Made by a program: the position numbers and the translations under genes
Part shown: piece after piece, positions 40,188-50,063 of the stretch
How the letters are laid out: each line of letters starts with the position of its first letter
How positions within the stretch are numbered: position 1 is the stretch's first letter
The notes under the pieces: model-generated
What the model saw: only the letters and a program-made list of their open reading frames with translations
The model's database searches: none
Told to the model about the DNA's origin: nothing
Origin: Butyricimonas virosa
GTDB lineage: Bacteria; Bacteroidota; Bacteroidia; Bacteroidales; Marinifilaceae
NCBI RefSeq assembly: GCF_025148635.1
Contig: NZ_CP102269.1
Coordinates: 4,588,001-4,652,000 of the forward strand
Length of the DNA: 64,000 nucleotides
Direction of reading: 5' to 3'

Positions 40188-43100
40188 TTAGAAATTAAGA
40201 TTTAACGAGAAGTTATAAGAAGGTGTCGGCGCCATCCGCAAATCTCTCGTGTTCGGAATAAAATCAGGATCTATACCGACATTATTCTTTTTCCAGATCA
40301 ATCCCAGGTTTGTTGCAGTAAACCCGATATTAGCACTACCAAGCATGATTTTATTTACCCATTTAGATGGGAGTTCATAAGTCAACGATATTTCTTTCAA
40401 ACGGATATGATCTCCTTTTTGGACATGAATATCAGCACCTCTATATCGTTGAAAACTATTGTTATCCGTTCCCAAACGGGGTACATCGGTTTTAGCTTCA
40501 TCACCCGCCTCTCTCCAACGTTTTGCCATATCTTCATTAATTTCATAATTAGCACCACCGTATCTACTTGCAGGCTGTTGTGAAATCGTCGGTTTCTGGA
40601 AAATATACCCTAACTTATAGGTGATCCCCACGTAAAGAGACAATCCTTTATAAGTGAACGTATTAAAAAATCCACCAAAGTACTTCGGTGTCAATGTTCC
40701 CATATACACCAAATCATCATTCGTAATATTCTCCGTAGATTTTATAATTTCCCCGTCCGCATTGTACACCAGAGCATTTCCCTCTTCATCCAAACCGGCC
40801 CAACGAGTAGCCCAGAAGTTATTCATATTATACCCTTCTATCATACGACCACTTCCTCCTCCACTAGATGCAAAACTGGAATATAGTTCATAAGGAGAGG
40901 ATTTTACTTCATTCGTGTTATAAGAGAAAGTTAAACTGGCTCTATAATTAAAATCGCTTTTCTGTACAATCATTCCATTCAAAGCGATGTCCACTCCTTT
41001 TCCATCCACCTTAGCTGCATTACGAGTAAGCGTGTAAGATCGGGTAGAATTCGCTCCGAATATCGGGTTTATCGTGTACTCTGCAAACAAGTCTCTCGAA
41101 TATTTGCGATACACTTCGATAGAACCGGAAAGACGATGATTCAATACTGCAAAATCCAATCCAAAATTCAATACACCTGTCTTCTCCCAACGAATTGAAG
41201 GATTGGCCGCGGCAGTAATACTTGACGATGGTAATTGAGTAAAACCATCATTACTCGTGGATAACGATATGTTCGTGAAAGGATACTGGCCCGGATCAAT
41301 ATTTCCATTATACCCGTAAGTCGTTCTAAATGTCAATTGATTCAACCATCCTACATTATCCATGATAAAATCTTCCCGACCAATATGCCACGAAAATCCG
41401 GTTGACCACATCGGAGTCGCCCGGTATTTCCGGTCAACACCAAAATTATTGTAATCATCATAACGCACACTTCCAGACAATACGTATTTATTCATCAAAG
41501 TATAAGACAAATTTCCGTAATAAGACAAGTATCGCCGTTGATAATCGGTTTCCGGACTAGCATCTGTCAAGTAACTATTATATCCCCAAATATTTATATA
41601 AGGATTCGGCAACTGACTACCGGCAATCAGTGTTTTTTCGTTATAACCATAATATCTAGCCCCATTCGCCCAATCTCTCGTCTCACGGATTTCCATTCCA
41701 GCCAATGCTGTAATTTGGTGAATTTCATCAATAACCCCATCATAATTGATCTGTCCCCGAATACTGTAATTCTGGGAATTACCATTAGTCACGTTCAAGA
41801 TACCTCCCCACGGAAGATTATTTGTTAGCGCACCCGTATTTGCATCATAAGTCGTGGCCGTGTTATAAAGATCTCTAGCCTCGAACGTATTCTCGTTAGC
41901 AAAAGTACGATTCTTGGTATTCTTCCTTTCAAACATGAATTGTCCGTCTAATGACAACCCTTTTACTCCCGGAATTGGAATATTCAATCCCACAGTCATC
42001 GCAAAAGTTTGCTCTTTACGGGTATCATCTTTGTTATCCAATTCGTCCAAATAATTATACTTCCAATTTTTATATCCCAACGTTTCTTTTTCCGTTACAA
42101 AATCTTCATTGTACGTCTTATAGTAATCAACTCGATTACCATTTTCATCCACGAATTGATTATAAGGTAATAAGATCAAACCACCAGATGCCTGTATCAT
42201 GGAAAGTCCTAAAGCATTATTTTTAATATTAAACAAAGTAGCTCTTAACCCCGTGGTCAACGTAGCCCAATTCAATATTTTAAAATTCATGTTGGAAGTC
42301 AACGTGAAACGATCACCTTCTTCACCCTTCATATTAGATCTCTCGTTTGCATAGGATGCGGAAAGGAAATAAGACATCTGATCAGACGCCCCACTAAAAG
42401 ATAAATTATATTGCTGTGAAAAAGAAGGTTGCAACAGATACTTTTTCACATCACGATAAGCCTCCCGACCAGCTAATTCATTCAGTATGGCATCCGCATC
42501 CGCCTGATTAATAAGCCCGTCCTTAGCGTCCAAAATCAATTTAGCAGCTTGTGAAATCGGGGCTCCTGCCGAATAGGCGGAATTCACGGGTCTCGTGATA
42601 TAACCTTTCTCTACCATTTCCTTCTCGTAATCAATCATTTCGGCAGAATTCATGATCGGTAAGGTATTAAAACGAGGGGAACCGGAAGTCGATACATTCA
42701 TTCCAAAATTTACAGTTGTTCCTCCTTTACCTTTTTTACCTTTTTTTGTCTCAATAACAATAACCCCATTGGCCGCACGTACCCCCCAAATAGAGGCTGC
42801 TGCCGCATCTTTCAAAAAAGTAATCGATTCAACATCACTGGGATTTATATTCTTCATTTCCATATCCGTGGGGAAACCGTCAACAACCAGTAAAGGCCTT
42901 GTTGTGTTCAAAAGAGAACTTTTTCCCCGGATATTCATGGAAATATTCGTCTGCTCATCAACATAACCATCCGTACGATCGGAACCATACAAAAAAGTCA
43001 TATCCGAATTCTTGACATCCACGTAAACCCCCGGAACAACACCTTCCAAACGATTCATGATATTCGGACTAGGACGTTTTTCCAATTCTTTAGCTGTAAC

Positions 43101-43778
43101 CACGCTAAATGAACCGGTGGCACGTTCTTTCGGTAAACGGGTGTAACCCGTTGAAACAACGACAACCTCATCCAATGCCTCCGTGGCTTCCTTCATTTTA
43201 ATGTTTAGAGGGGAATTGCTATTAATTGCCACGATTTGCATCTCGAAACCGACCATTGAGAAAAGCAACGAATCGCCCCGCGAACAAATCGCCGTGAACT
43301 TTCCTTCCACGTCAGACACGAATCCTAGCGTAGTTCCCTTAATAATAATATTCACTCCCGGAAGAGGCAGACCTTGTTGATCCGAGATCTTACCTACCAC
43401 CGTAAGTTTATTCTCTTGCTGTTGGCTTGTTAATTTCACGGGACTAACGACCACCGTGTTATCCACGATCGAGAAAGTAAGTCCTGAATTCTTTAAACAA
43501 TACTCTAAAACGGCTTTTACATCCGTATTTGTGAAATCAGGATTCAGTCCCGTAATATTACCCACTTTTGCATCATTGTACAAAAAAGTCAACTCCGTTT
43601 GCTTTTGAATTTCTTTAGCAACTTGGATAAATGAACTATTCTTCATCTTCACAGTGACATTCTGAGCCACTGCCGTGAATGACAAAAATAGTAATAAAAC
43701 AATCGTCATTCTCATCATTAATCGGTTCTTTACTAGCCATAAACCTCCCGGAAGAGACTTATTTCGGTTCTTCTTCAT
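40188..43778 (-). CDS. SusC/RagA-type TonB-dependent outer-membrane transporter
   Basis: The 1196-residue product has a signal peptide (about 15-39), an STN signalling domain (about 42-115, VKMKNSSFIQVAKEIQKQTELTF), a carboxypeptidase-regulatory-like domain (about 125-200, GKISDQQGLPLPGVNIIIKGT), the SusC plug (LLVVDGFPTDMEM, ITFLKDAAAASIWGVRAANGVIVIETKKG), and a 22-strand barrel ending NFSLNLNF. The STN domain means it can signal to the FecR/sigma pair upstream (family knowledge). The ATG at 43778 gives a normal signal peptide; the longer start at 43844 is unlikely. Confidence 0.94.
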   Translation of the reverse strand: MKKNRNKSLPGGLWLVKNRLMMRMTIVLLLFLSFTAVAQNVTVKMKNSSFIQVAKEIQKQTELTFLYNDAKVGNITGLNPDFTNTDVKAVLEYCLKNSGLTFSIVDNTVVVSPVKLTSQQQENKLTVVGKISDQQGLPLPGVNIIIKGTTLGFVSDVEGKFTAICSRGDSLLFSMVGFEMQIVAINSNSPLNIKMKEATEALDEVVVVSTGYTRLPKERATGSFSVVTAKELEKRPSPNIMNRLEGVVPGVYVDVKNSDMTFLYGSDRTDGYVDEQTNISMNIRGKSSLLNTTRPLLVVDGFPTDMEMKNINPSDVESITFLKDAAAASIWGVRAANGVIVIETKKGKKGKGGTTVNFGMNVSTSGSPRFNTLPIMNSAEMIDYEKEMVEKGYITRPVNSAYSAGAPISQAAKLILDAKDGLINQADADAILNELAGREAYRDVKKYLLQPSFSQQYNLSFSGASDQMSYFLSASYANERSNMKGEEGDRFTLTSNMNFKILNWATLTTGLRATLFNIKNNALGLSMIQASGGLILLPYNQFVDENGNRVDYYKTYNEDFVTEKETLGYKNWKYNYLDELDNKDDTRKEQTFAMTVGLNIPIPGVKGLSLDGQFMFERKNTKNRTFANENTFEARDLYNTATTYDANTGALTNNLPWGGILNVTNGNSQNYSIRGQINYDGVIDEIHQITALAGMEIRETRDWANGARYYGYNEKTLIAGSQLPNPYINIWGYNSYLTDASPETDYQRRYLSYYGNLSYTLMNKYVLSGSVRYDDYNNFGVDRKYRATPMWSTGFSWHIGREDFIMDNVGWLNQLTFRTTYGYNGNIDPGQYPFTNISLSTSNDGFTQLPSSSITAAANPSIRWEKTGVLNFGLDFAVLNHRLSGSIEVYRKYSRDLFAEYTINPIFGANSTRSYTLTRNAAKVDGKGVDIALNGMIVQKSDFNYRASLTFSYNTNEVKSSPYELYSSFASSGGGSGRMIEGYNMNNFWATRWAGLDEEGNALVYNADGEIIKSTENITNDDLVYMGTLTPKYFGGFFNTFTYKGLSLYVGITYKLGYIFQKPTISQQPASRYGGANYEINEDMAKRWREAGDEAKTDVPRLGTDNNSFQRYRGADIHVQKGDHIRLKEISLTYELPSKWVNKIMLGSANIGFTATNLGLIWKKNNVGIDPDFIPNTRDLRMAPTPSYNFSLNLNF

Positions 43779-43840
43779 AATGTAATTAATTAATTTAGTT
43801 AGTTTTACACACTTGCCTCCCCTCGTGGCCATCGAGGGTT

Positions 43841-45007
43841 TCACTCTGTAGTTATATATACATCATTTCCATGTAATTCAAATCGCACATCTCCCGTCAT
43901 CTGCAACATTTTCATCACCTGGGAGAAATCACCATATCGCTTCATATTTCCCGACAGAGAAATTCGTTTCGCTCCCTCATCCTTGAATATCACACGAATA
44001 TCGTACCATCGTTCCAACGTTCTCATTATATCTTCCAACGGTTGTTGTTCAAATACGAAACGCCCATCTTTCCAACTCGTAAAGTTTTTTACTTCAACCT
44101 CCTGCTTTACCATTTCTCCCGATAACGCACTCACCTCTGCTTGCTCTCCCGGTTTCAATAGCATTGAACTACCGGGGCTGTAAATCCTCACGGATCCTTC
44201 TGCAAGAGTGGTTTGCGACCGTTTTTCTTCCGGGTAAGCCCGGATATTAAAGGAAGTTCCCAACACCGTTACCGATGAACTCATGAACTGCACGGTAAAA
44301 GGTTTCTTCGCATCCTTTGCCACTTCAAAATAAGCCTCACCCTGTACGAAAACCCGTCGTTCCTTTGCCCCGAAAGCCACCGGATACTGGATAGAAGTTT
44401 CCGAATTCAACCACACCCTTGTTCCATCCGAAAGCGTCAGGCAAAACTCTCCACCACGAGGTATTTCCAATTTATTGTAAACCACCGATTCGCTTTCTAC
44501 CCCACTGGCATATGTTACCCCTGATCCCGAAGCACTAATCAGTGTTCCATCCGTGATAATCGTGCTATCCGTAGCCTCTTTGCCTAAAGGAATCATTTGC
44601 CCGTTTGCCAATGTCAACACGGCTTTGCTCGTCCCCGGAAGGATATTTGAAGCTAGAGAAGGACGCACCATTTGTTCTTCTTCTCGATTCAACCCTACAT
44701 ATAGAACAAGAGCAATCACAAATGGTAACGCAACGGCAGCTACCCTGGCCATATTTATCAAAAATCTTCTTTTACGACGTTGTTGGTACTTCTTTTGCAA
44801 GAAACGTCCGTAGGCCACCCGGGAATCATACATTTCCAACTTCTCCATTCCAATCGTATAAAAATCCTCTGAAATCATTCGTTGAAAAGCACGTTCATTC
44901 TCATCGGAAACCTTTCTCCAACCAGATAATTGCCTTTCCTCTGATTCAGAAAGTTTTCCTTTCAAACTCTTCTGAATAATTCGTGCTATTTCAAATGCTT
45001 CTTTCAT
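43841..45007 (-). CDS. FecR-type anti-sigma factor
   Basis: The 388-residue product has a cytoplasmic N-terminal part with the WRKVSDENERAFQRM motif, one membrane helix (about 83-105, INMARVAAVALPFVIALVLYVGL), and a periplasmic FecR domain (about 175-290, LEIPRGGEFCLTLSDGTRVWLNSETSIQYPVAF, VQGEAYFEVAKD) plus a DUF4974-like C terminus. It holds the ECF sigma factor at the membrane until the STN domain of SusC signals. Its stop lies 62 bp before susC. It follows a strong terminator after the sigma gene. Confidence 0.94.
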   Translation of the reverse strand: MKEAFEIARIIQKSLKGKLSESEERQLSGWRKVSDENERAFQRMISEDFYTIGMEKLEMYDSRVAYGRFLQKKYQQRRKRRFLINMARVAAVALPFVIALVLYVGLNREEEQMVRPSLASNILPGTSKAVLTLANGQMIPLGKEATDSTIITDGTLISASGSGVTYASGVESESVVYNKLEIPRGGEFCLTLSDGTRVWLNSETSIQYPVAFGAKERRVFVQGEAYFEVAKDAKKPFTVQFMSSSVTVLGTSFNIRAYPEEKRSQTTLAEGSVRIYSPGSSMLLKPGEQAEVSALSGEMVKQEVEVKNFTSWKDGRFVFEQQPLEDIMRTLERWYDIRVIFKDEGAKRISLSGNMKRYGDFSQVMKMLQMTGDVRFELHGNDVYITTE

Positions 45008-45047
45008 CTTGAATTCTTTTACGATCTAAAAACAATCAAGTACAAAA

Positions 45048-45071
45048 AAAGTGTCACTTGAATGACACTTT
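45048..45071 (-). terminator. Terminator between ECF sigma gene and fecR
   Basis: AAAGTGTCA (45048-45056) pairs with TGACACTTT (45063-45071), loop CTTGAA. On the minus strand TTTTTTTG follows. It would stop transcription 9 nt after the sigma gene and before fecR. Confidence 0.85.
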
Positions 45072-45080
45072 CTTGTAAAT

Positions 45081-45644
45081 TTAACAATTCGACAGGAATA
45101 AAAGGATAGCCGTTATATCTCCTAACCGACTCTTCAATAATTGTTTTCCGCGTTTTTTATGTGACTTTACCGAATCTATGGAGAGATTCAATTTCTCCGC
45201 GATTTCCGCGTTATCGAAACCTTCCATCACCAGTTGGAACACTTGTCCCGTCTGTTCCGGTAAATCCTGAATAGCCTCTGACAACAAGGTTAGTAACTCC
45301 TGCTCCACGATCTGGTTAAAAAAGAATGTCGTTGTTTCCCGTTCCTTCAAGAAAGACATATACTCTTGTTCGATCCGGGCATGCTTCAAATAATTCAGAC
45401 ATTGATTCTTAGTAACCAAATACAGGTAAGATTTCAAGGCCACCACAACATCAAAAGTCGGTTTATCCGTGTAAAGTTTGAAAAATATCTCCTGTACAAT
45501 ATCTTCTGCCACGTCCGGGTCATTCACGAAATTAGTGGCAAACGCACAGAGTGAGGCATAATACTTTTCAAACAGGACTTTAAAGGCCCGATCATCCCCA
45601 ACCCTTAATCCCTGTAACCATTTTACCTCATCCTGTTCCGACAT
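45081..45644 (-). CDS. ECF-type RNA polymerase sigma factor
   Basis: The 187-residue product has region 2 (about 20-85, LFEKYYASLCAFATNFVNDPDVAEDIVQEIFFKLYT) and region 4 (about 120-175, LPEQTGQVFQLVMEGFDNAEIAEKLNLSIDSVKSHKKRGKQLL). This is the FecI-like sigma of Bacteroidota with paired FecR and SusC. It probably directs transcription of fecR-susC-susD-tlpA. It has its own promoter (45682-45689) and a strong terminator, so its dose is set apart from that of its anti-sigma. Confidence 0.94.
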   Translation of the reverse strand: MSEQDEVKWLQGLRVGDDRAFKVLFEKYYASLCAFATNFVNDPDVAEDIVQEIFFKLYTDKPTFDVVVALKSYLYLVTKNQCLNYLKHARIEQEYMSFLKERETTTFFFNQIVEQELLTLLSEAIQDLPEQTGQVFQLVMEGFDNAEIAEKLNLSIDSVKSHKKRGKQLLKSRLGDITAILLFLSNC

Positions 45645-45681
45645 ATTATTATCACGTGTTACTCCATCATTTAGAACTATA

Positions 45682-45689
45682 CAAATATA
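45682..45689 (-). promoter_or_regulatory. Predicted -7 box of the ECF sigma gene
   Basis: Minus strand TATATTTG, 38 nt before the ATG at 45644. This is the housekeeping-type box; no such box precedes fecR. Confidence 0.6.
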
Positions 45690-45707
45690 CGAAAAATCAA
45701 AATAAAA

Positions 45708-47891
45708 CTACTCTTTCACAGAGTCATGACGATATACCCGCATGACTCCCTGTATACGTTTTAAACGGGAAATCAGTTGTGATAAGTGTTCCGTATCACT
45801 AACCAACACGGTGATTTGCCCGTCAAATAATCCCTCGCTCGAATTAATGGACAATCCCCGTAACGTGATCTTCGGGTCCTTCGCTATCACTTCAGTAATC
45901 TTAGTCACCATTCCCGCATCTTCACGTCCCACGATACTCAACACCGTCTGGTAAGAAGTTGCACCGGCATTCGTCCAAGCTGCCTGCACGATTCGATACG
46001 GGTAGCGACGCTGCAAATCAAGAGCATTCTTACACTGAGTCCGGTGAATCTTAATCCCCTCACCAATAGAAACGAATCCCAGAATATCATCCCCGAATAC
46101 CGGGTTACAACAACGGGCAAACTTGTACACCACGTTATCGACATTCCGGTCGATCAATAACACATCCTCACTAATCGGGCGGGACGGAATAACCTGCACC
46201 TCTTCTCTCAGGGTGGCCACCGTACGCTCCTCTTCTTTCGGGCGAGTAATGAACTCCTTAATCTCCGCCATATCTAACTTTTCCTCGGCAATCGCCTGGT
46301 AAAGATCAATAGCAAACTTATATTTATAATGTTGTTGCAAACGATGAATCACCTCGTCTGTCAACTCTAACTTCCAATTTTTAAACCGACGAGCCAACAT
46401 TTCCTTACCCAGCGTGGCCTGAGCCCGCGAATCTTCGGTAAGAAACTGACGAATCTTGTTACGAGCCTTCGAAGTCGTGGCAATATTCAACCAGTCGGCA
46501 TTCGGCTGTTGATTATTCGAAGTTAGGATGGATACCTGATCCCCATTCTTCAACACATAGCGCAAGGTCTCGTTACGTTGGTTTACCTTTCCTCCTACAC
46601 AACGGGACCCTACAGCCGTGTGGATAGCATAAGCAAAGTCAAGTAACGTCGCTCCCGCCGGTAAAGTCTTCAAATCTCCCGCCGGGGTAAACACGTGTAC
46701 CTCCTTATCTTGCAGGTTAATTTTAATATCATCCAACATATCCACGGCTCCGACTTCCGAACTCTCCAATATCTCTCGTAACTCAGTCAGCCACTCCTCG
46801 ATCGCCTTATCCGCCGTTCCCCCCTTGTACTTCCAGTGAGCCGCAAATCCCTTTTCAGCAATCTCATCCATCCGTTCCGTACGAATCTGCACTTCCACCC
46901 ATCGGTTATTAGGTCCGAGAACGGTGGTCTGCAATGATTCATAACCATTGGACTTAGGCACTGAAATCCAATCTCGCAATCGCTGCGGGTTAGGCGTGTA
47001 CCTGTCGGCCACGATCGAATATGCCCTCCAGCAATCGGCCTTCTCTTCCGGCCCCCTGCTATCCAGTATAAAACGAACCGCAAATATGTCATAGATTTCC
47101 TCGAACTCCACCTGTTTCTTCCGCATCTTGTTCAAGATCGAGGCTATCGTCTTGGTACGCCATTTCACCTTGAATTTAATTCCCCGGTTATTGAATTCTT
47201 CCACAATAGGGGCAATAAACTCGTTGATATATTTTTCACGGGCCTCCCGTGTTCCCTCCAGCTTTAAAGAAATCTCCTTGTACACCTCAGGCTCTCCATA
47301 ACGTAAAGCAAGGTCCTCCATCTCCGATTTGATATTATACAAACCTAAACGATGGGCAAAAGGAATGTAGATATAACTGGTTTCCCGCGCTAACTCCCGT
47401 TGTCGTTCCGGAAGTAAAGTCTCAGCATGCCGTAAATCATACAATTTTTCCGCCAGAAAAATCAACTGCACCCGTACATCTTCAGCAAAACTCAGTAGTA
47501 ATTTCCGGAAATTTTCGGAATCAACCACCCGGTGAGTAGTATAGATATGACTTATATCCCGTAAACCAGCTAATATCTGGGCCACTTTCTCTCCAAATAC
47601 CGTTTTTATCTGTTCCAATCTCAACGTTCCGGACTCTATTGCCCGATGTAACATCAAACAAATAATAGAAGTTCTCCCTAACCCGATCTCGGACGTGATA
47701 ATTAATCCGATATCCAACAAACGATGAATATCTTTCTCTGTAACCGCTTGTGAATTTGCCTCGCTGCTCATTGCCGTGTCGAAAGCTTTTCGCACGAGAC
47801 GAATATCCTCGGTTGAAATCAAGTTCTTACATGACTTTAATAAAGATCTATATTTTTGTTGTACAGTAATGTATGTCGTAGTTTCTGCCAT
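45708..47891 (-). CDS. RelA/SpoT homologue with degenerate hydrolase domain
   Basis: The 727-residue product has the usual order: HD-type hydrolase region (about 50-170), (p)ppGpp synthetase (about 230-360, EEIYDIFAVRFIL, WISVPKSNGYESLQTTVLGP, VEVQIRTERMDEIAEKGFAAHW), TGS (about 398-455, VFTPAGDLKTLPAGATLLDFAYAIHT) and C-terminal ACT (about 650-727). The hydrolase motifs are altered: LLHDxxED is MLHRAIES (His82-Arg83) and ADRLHN is AEKLYD (147-152). It is therefore predicted to make but not degrade (p)ppGpp. Bacteroidales usually carry a second, bifunctional Rel elsewhere. Confidence 0.92.
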   Translation of the reverse strand: MAETTTYITVQQKYRSLLKSCKNLISTEDIRLVRKAFDTAMSSEANSQAVTEKDIHRLLDIGLIITSEIGLGRTSIICLMLHRAIESGTLRLEQIKTVFGEKVAQILAGLRDISHIYTTHRVVDSENFRKLLLSFAEDVRVQLIFLAEKLYDLRHAETLLPERQRELARETSYIYIPFAHRLGLYNIKSEMEDLALRYGEPEVYKEISLKLEGTREAREKYINEFIAPIVEEFNNRGIKFKVKWRTKTIASILNKMRKKQVEFEEIYDIFAVRFILDSRGPEEKADCWRAYSIVADRYTPNPQRLRDWISVPKSNGYESLQTTVLGPNNRWVEVQIRTERMDEIAEKGFAAHWKYKGGTADKAIEEWLTELREILESSEVGAVDMLDDIKINLQDKEVHVFTPAGDLKTLPAGATLLDFAYAIHTAVGSRCVGGKVNQRNETLRYVLKNGDQVSILTSNNQQPNADWLNIATTSKARNKIRQFLTEDSRAQATLGKEMLARRFKNWKLELTDEVIHRLQQHYKYKFAIDLYQAIAEEKLDMAEIKEFITRPKEEERTVATLREEVQVIPSRPISEDVLLIDRNVDNVVYKFARCCNPVFGDDILGFVSIGEGIKIHRTQCKNALDLQRRYPYRIVQAAWTNAGATSYQTVLSIVGREDAGMVTKITEVIAKDPKITLRGLSINSSEGLFDGQITVLVSDTEHLSQLISRLKRIQGVMRVYRHDSVKE

Positions 47892-48121
47892 AACAGGTTA
47901 ATTTAGTAAATTCCAATTCCTATTAATCATATCAAAAAAAATGCCGTACTCCCCGATTTTCATTCTATTCAAGATATAATAACAACTAATTATGCAGGAC
48001 AACGACAATACCCGACCAAAGGTTACCCGCAAGCCCCCAAAATTGATTTATTTCAAGCTACACAAGATAAAACCGTATCGTTATAGTCATTTTTTATGCT
48101 ATCACCGAGAAAGAATCTGAA

Positions 48122-49900
48122 TTATTTGACTATCGGTTTCACTATAATCTCGAAATTCCGACCATAGTTAATCAAGTATAATCCCCGATTTTCCAAACCT
48201 CCAAATCCACTCACGGGATGGAACCGGAAACGGGTAAATGCTCCGCTTATATCCTTTTCCCGCAACACGTTCAAAGTATTCCCACGTTCTATGTCAACCA
48301 AGGGGATAAAGCACATAACAATGTCAAACGCCCGGTTCACCACATTACTCGGCTCCGAATAAAAATAATCCCGGTGTTTCGCAGAAAACTCTTTGGCCAC
48401 ATCACCTTGATAATCCACGTAACTATTCGCCATCATCTTCACGTTCAACTTAAACAACACTTCCTCATCGATAGAAGTAAATTTCAACCAATCAGGGAAA
48501 CCAATTACCGTGATCCGGAACTGATCTGCTAGGGCAGACAACACAGGCAACGTCCGACTGGCCGCCGCTTCATTTATAGTTGGAAACAAGATAATATTTT
48601 CCACCCCCAGCCTCATGACCTTGCGTAATGAATCCAAATGCATTTGAGGCCGCCATTGACAATTCGTCATATCTTCCATCCCGTTCGCCTGTAAGCGAGT
48701 TCGTACCAGATCCGTTAAACGACTCTCTCCCCCGGTGCGCCCCCCCCCATCCGGAATGATATTTATCAGATGAGCCTGCGTACCATTCGCAACAATCCAG
48801 TCCGCCATCTCTTCTACCAAAGAAACCGTAGACGTATTCAACTGCACAAAATTCGGGAAACGGATTAAATCTCCTCCCCGTGAAGAAAGCGGGAAAATCA
48901 TCGGAATCGTCCGATTTCCTAGCTGTTCGGCAACTGCCTTATACGTGTTCGCATACACGGGACCGATAATCAAATCCGGAGATAACAAATTCAATTCCCC
49001 TACCAAGCGTTGCACGGTATTGGGATCACGTTCCGTGTCATAAACATACAAATCGATCGTGTATCCCAGCCGTTTCAAACTATCCACGGCCATCAATACC
49101 CCCTGATAAAATTGCAGGAAAGGTTCCGTACGAGAAGATAAACGCCAATGCTCGTTCCGTATATTCACTCCCAGCGTGTCCACCGGAATTTCCTCCTCGG
49201 ATAAGGGCAACTTGTTTTCCTTCACGTACAAAGGCAACATAAGAGCAACTTTCACGTGGCGTTGCTCACGAGCGACTTCGGGAATAACAAACACAGTATC
49301 ACCCACAACCTGCTGCACCATTCCTTCCAATGAATCGCGGGCAGGCGGGAATGTATTTGAATGACTTTTCTCGTATTTTTCCATCTCTTCACGCCGGGCT
49401 TGTTGAACCTCTTTCGCCTGACGTTTTTCCCAGCGTAATTCAGCCTCCAACACGTTTCGGTCAATCTGCCTCAATGCCAATTTCACAACAGCACCTTCCG
49501 CAATCGGTCGGCTCACATCGTACTCCGGATTATCTTTCAGAATTCGTTTCATCTTGATATTAAACTTCCGGGAAAGAGAATATAGCGTCTCTTTCGGTTT
49601 CATCCGGTGATAATAAAACTTATCATCAATAGATTTAAAGGGTTCGACCACTGGAATTCTCAACACGTCCCCGATCGAAAGGGCATTGTCACTCTTATCA
49701 TTTAATATTTTCACTTCATCCACGGAGACACCATAAGCCTTACATATGGAAAAAAGCGTTTCCTTGGCTTTCACCGTATGGAGATAATAGGACTTTCCCT
49801 GATACACGATTTTCTCTGTCGATTTCTCTATCTTGATTTCCTGCGCCCCGACATAACCCGTCAAACCCAGCAACAGAAATACTAAAATGAATCTTACCAT
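48122..49900 (-). CDS. Exported LysM protein with periplasmic-binding-like domain
   Basis: The 592-residue product has a signal peptide (1-18, GYVGAQ), two LysM motifs (about 34-80, YLHTVKAKETLFSICKAYGVSVDEV; about 95-140, YHRMKPKETLYSLSRKFNIKMKRIL), then a long charged linker and a domain (about 215-590) like type I substrate-binding proteins (HVKVALMLPLYVKENK, DLIIGPVYANTYKAVAEQLG). It presumably binds peptidoglycan and an unknown ligand, or helps divisome/cell-wall control. A G9 run is present in the coding strand around residues 385-388. The ATG at 49900 is chosen over a GTG at 49909. Confidence 0.88.
   Translation of the reverse strand: MVRFILVFLLLGLTGYVGAQEIKIEKSTEKIVYQGKSYYLHTVKAKETLFSICKAYGVSVDEVKILNDKSDNALSIGDVLRIPVVEPFKSIDDKFYYHRMKPKETLYSLSRKFNIKMKRILKDNPEYDVSRPIAEGAVVKLALRQIDRNVLEAELRWEKRQAKEVQQARREEMEKYEKSHSNTFPPARDSLEGMVQQVVGDTVFVIPEVAREQRHVKVALMLPLYVKENKLPLSEEEIPVDTLGVNIRNEHWRLSSRTEPFLQFYQGVLMAVDSLKRLGYTIDLYVYDTERDPNTVQRLVGELNLLSPDLIIGPVYANTYKAVAEQLGNRTIPMIFPLSSRGGDLIRFPNFVQLNTSTVSLVEEMADWIVANGTQAHLINIIPDGGGRTGGESRLTDLVRTRLQANGMEDMTNCQWRPQMHLDSLRKVMRLGVENIILFPTINEAAASRTLPVLSALADQFRITVIGFPDWLKFTSIDEEVLFKLNVKMMANSYVDYQGDVAKEFSAKHRDYFYSEPSNVVNRAFDIVMCFIPLVDIERGNTLNVLREKDISGAFTRFRFHPVSGFGGLENRGLYLINYGRNFEIIVKPIVK
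48740..48748 (-). repeat. Homopolymeric G9 tract inside the LysM gene
   Basis: Nine consecutive C on the plus strand (G9 on the coding strand), encoding the Gly run in PDGGGRTGG. Slippage would shift the frame in the middle of the gene. Confidence 0.85.
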
Positions 49901-49924
49901 CTTTATCACTTCTTATTTTCAAAG

Positions 49925-49973
49925 CAAAAATAGTAAAATAGTAGTGATAATTGAAAAATCTCTGCTATTTTTG
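49925..49973. promoter_or_regulatory. Divergent -7 boxes for the LysM and PASTA genes
   Basis: Minus strand TATTTTTG at 49925-49932 faces the LysM gene (ATG 49900); plus strand TATTTTTG at 49966-49973 faces the PASTA gene (ATG 50064). Both match TAnnTTTG. Confidence 0.55.
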
Positions 49974-50063
49974 CAAAGTTAAGGTATTTCAATACCAGTA
50001 CTGCCCGTGTTCAGTAGTAATGAACCCGGCAAGTTTTATAAATTTACAAACGTTATACACTCT

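Noticed and set aside
47992..48120. 42-codon ORF between relA/spoT homologue and LysM gene, plus strand
   Set aside because: No ribosome-binding site, antisense to both neighbours' direction, no motif; the gap is too short and AT-rich to support a gene.
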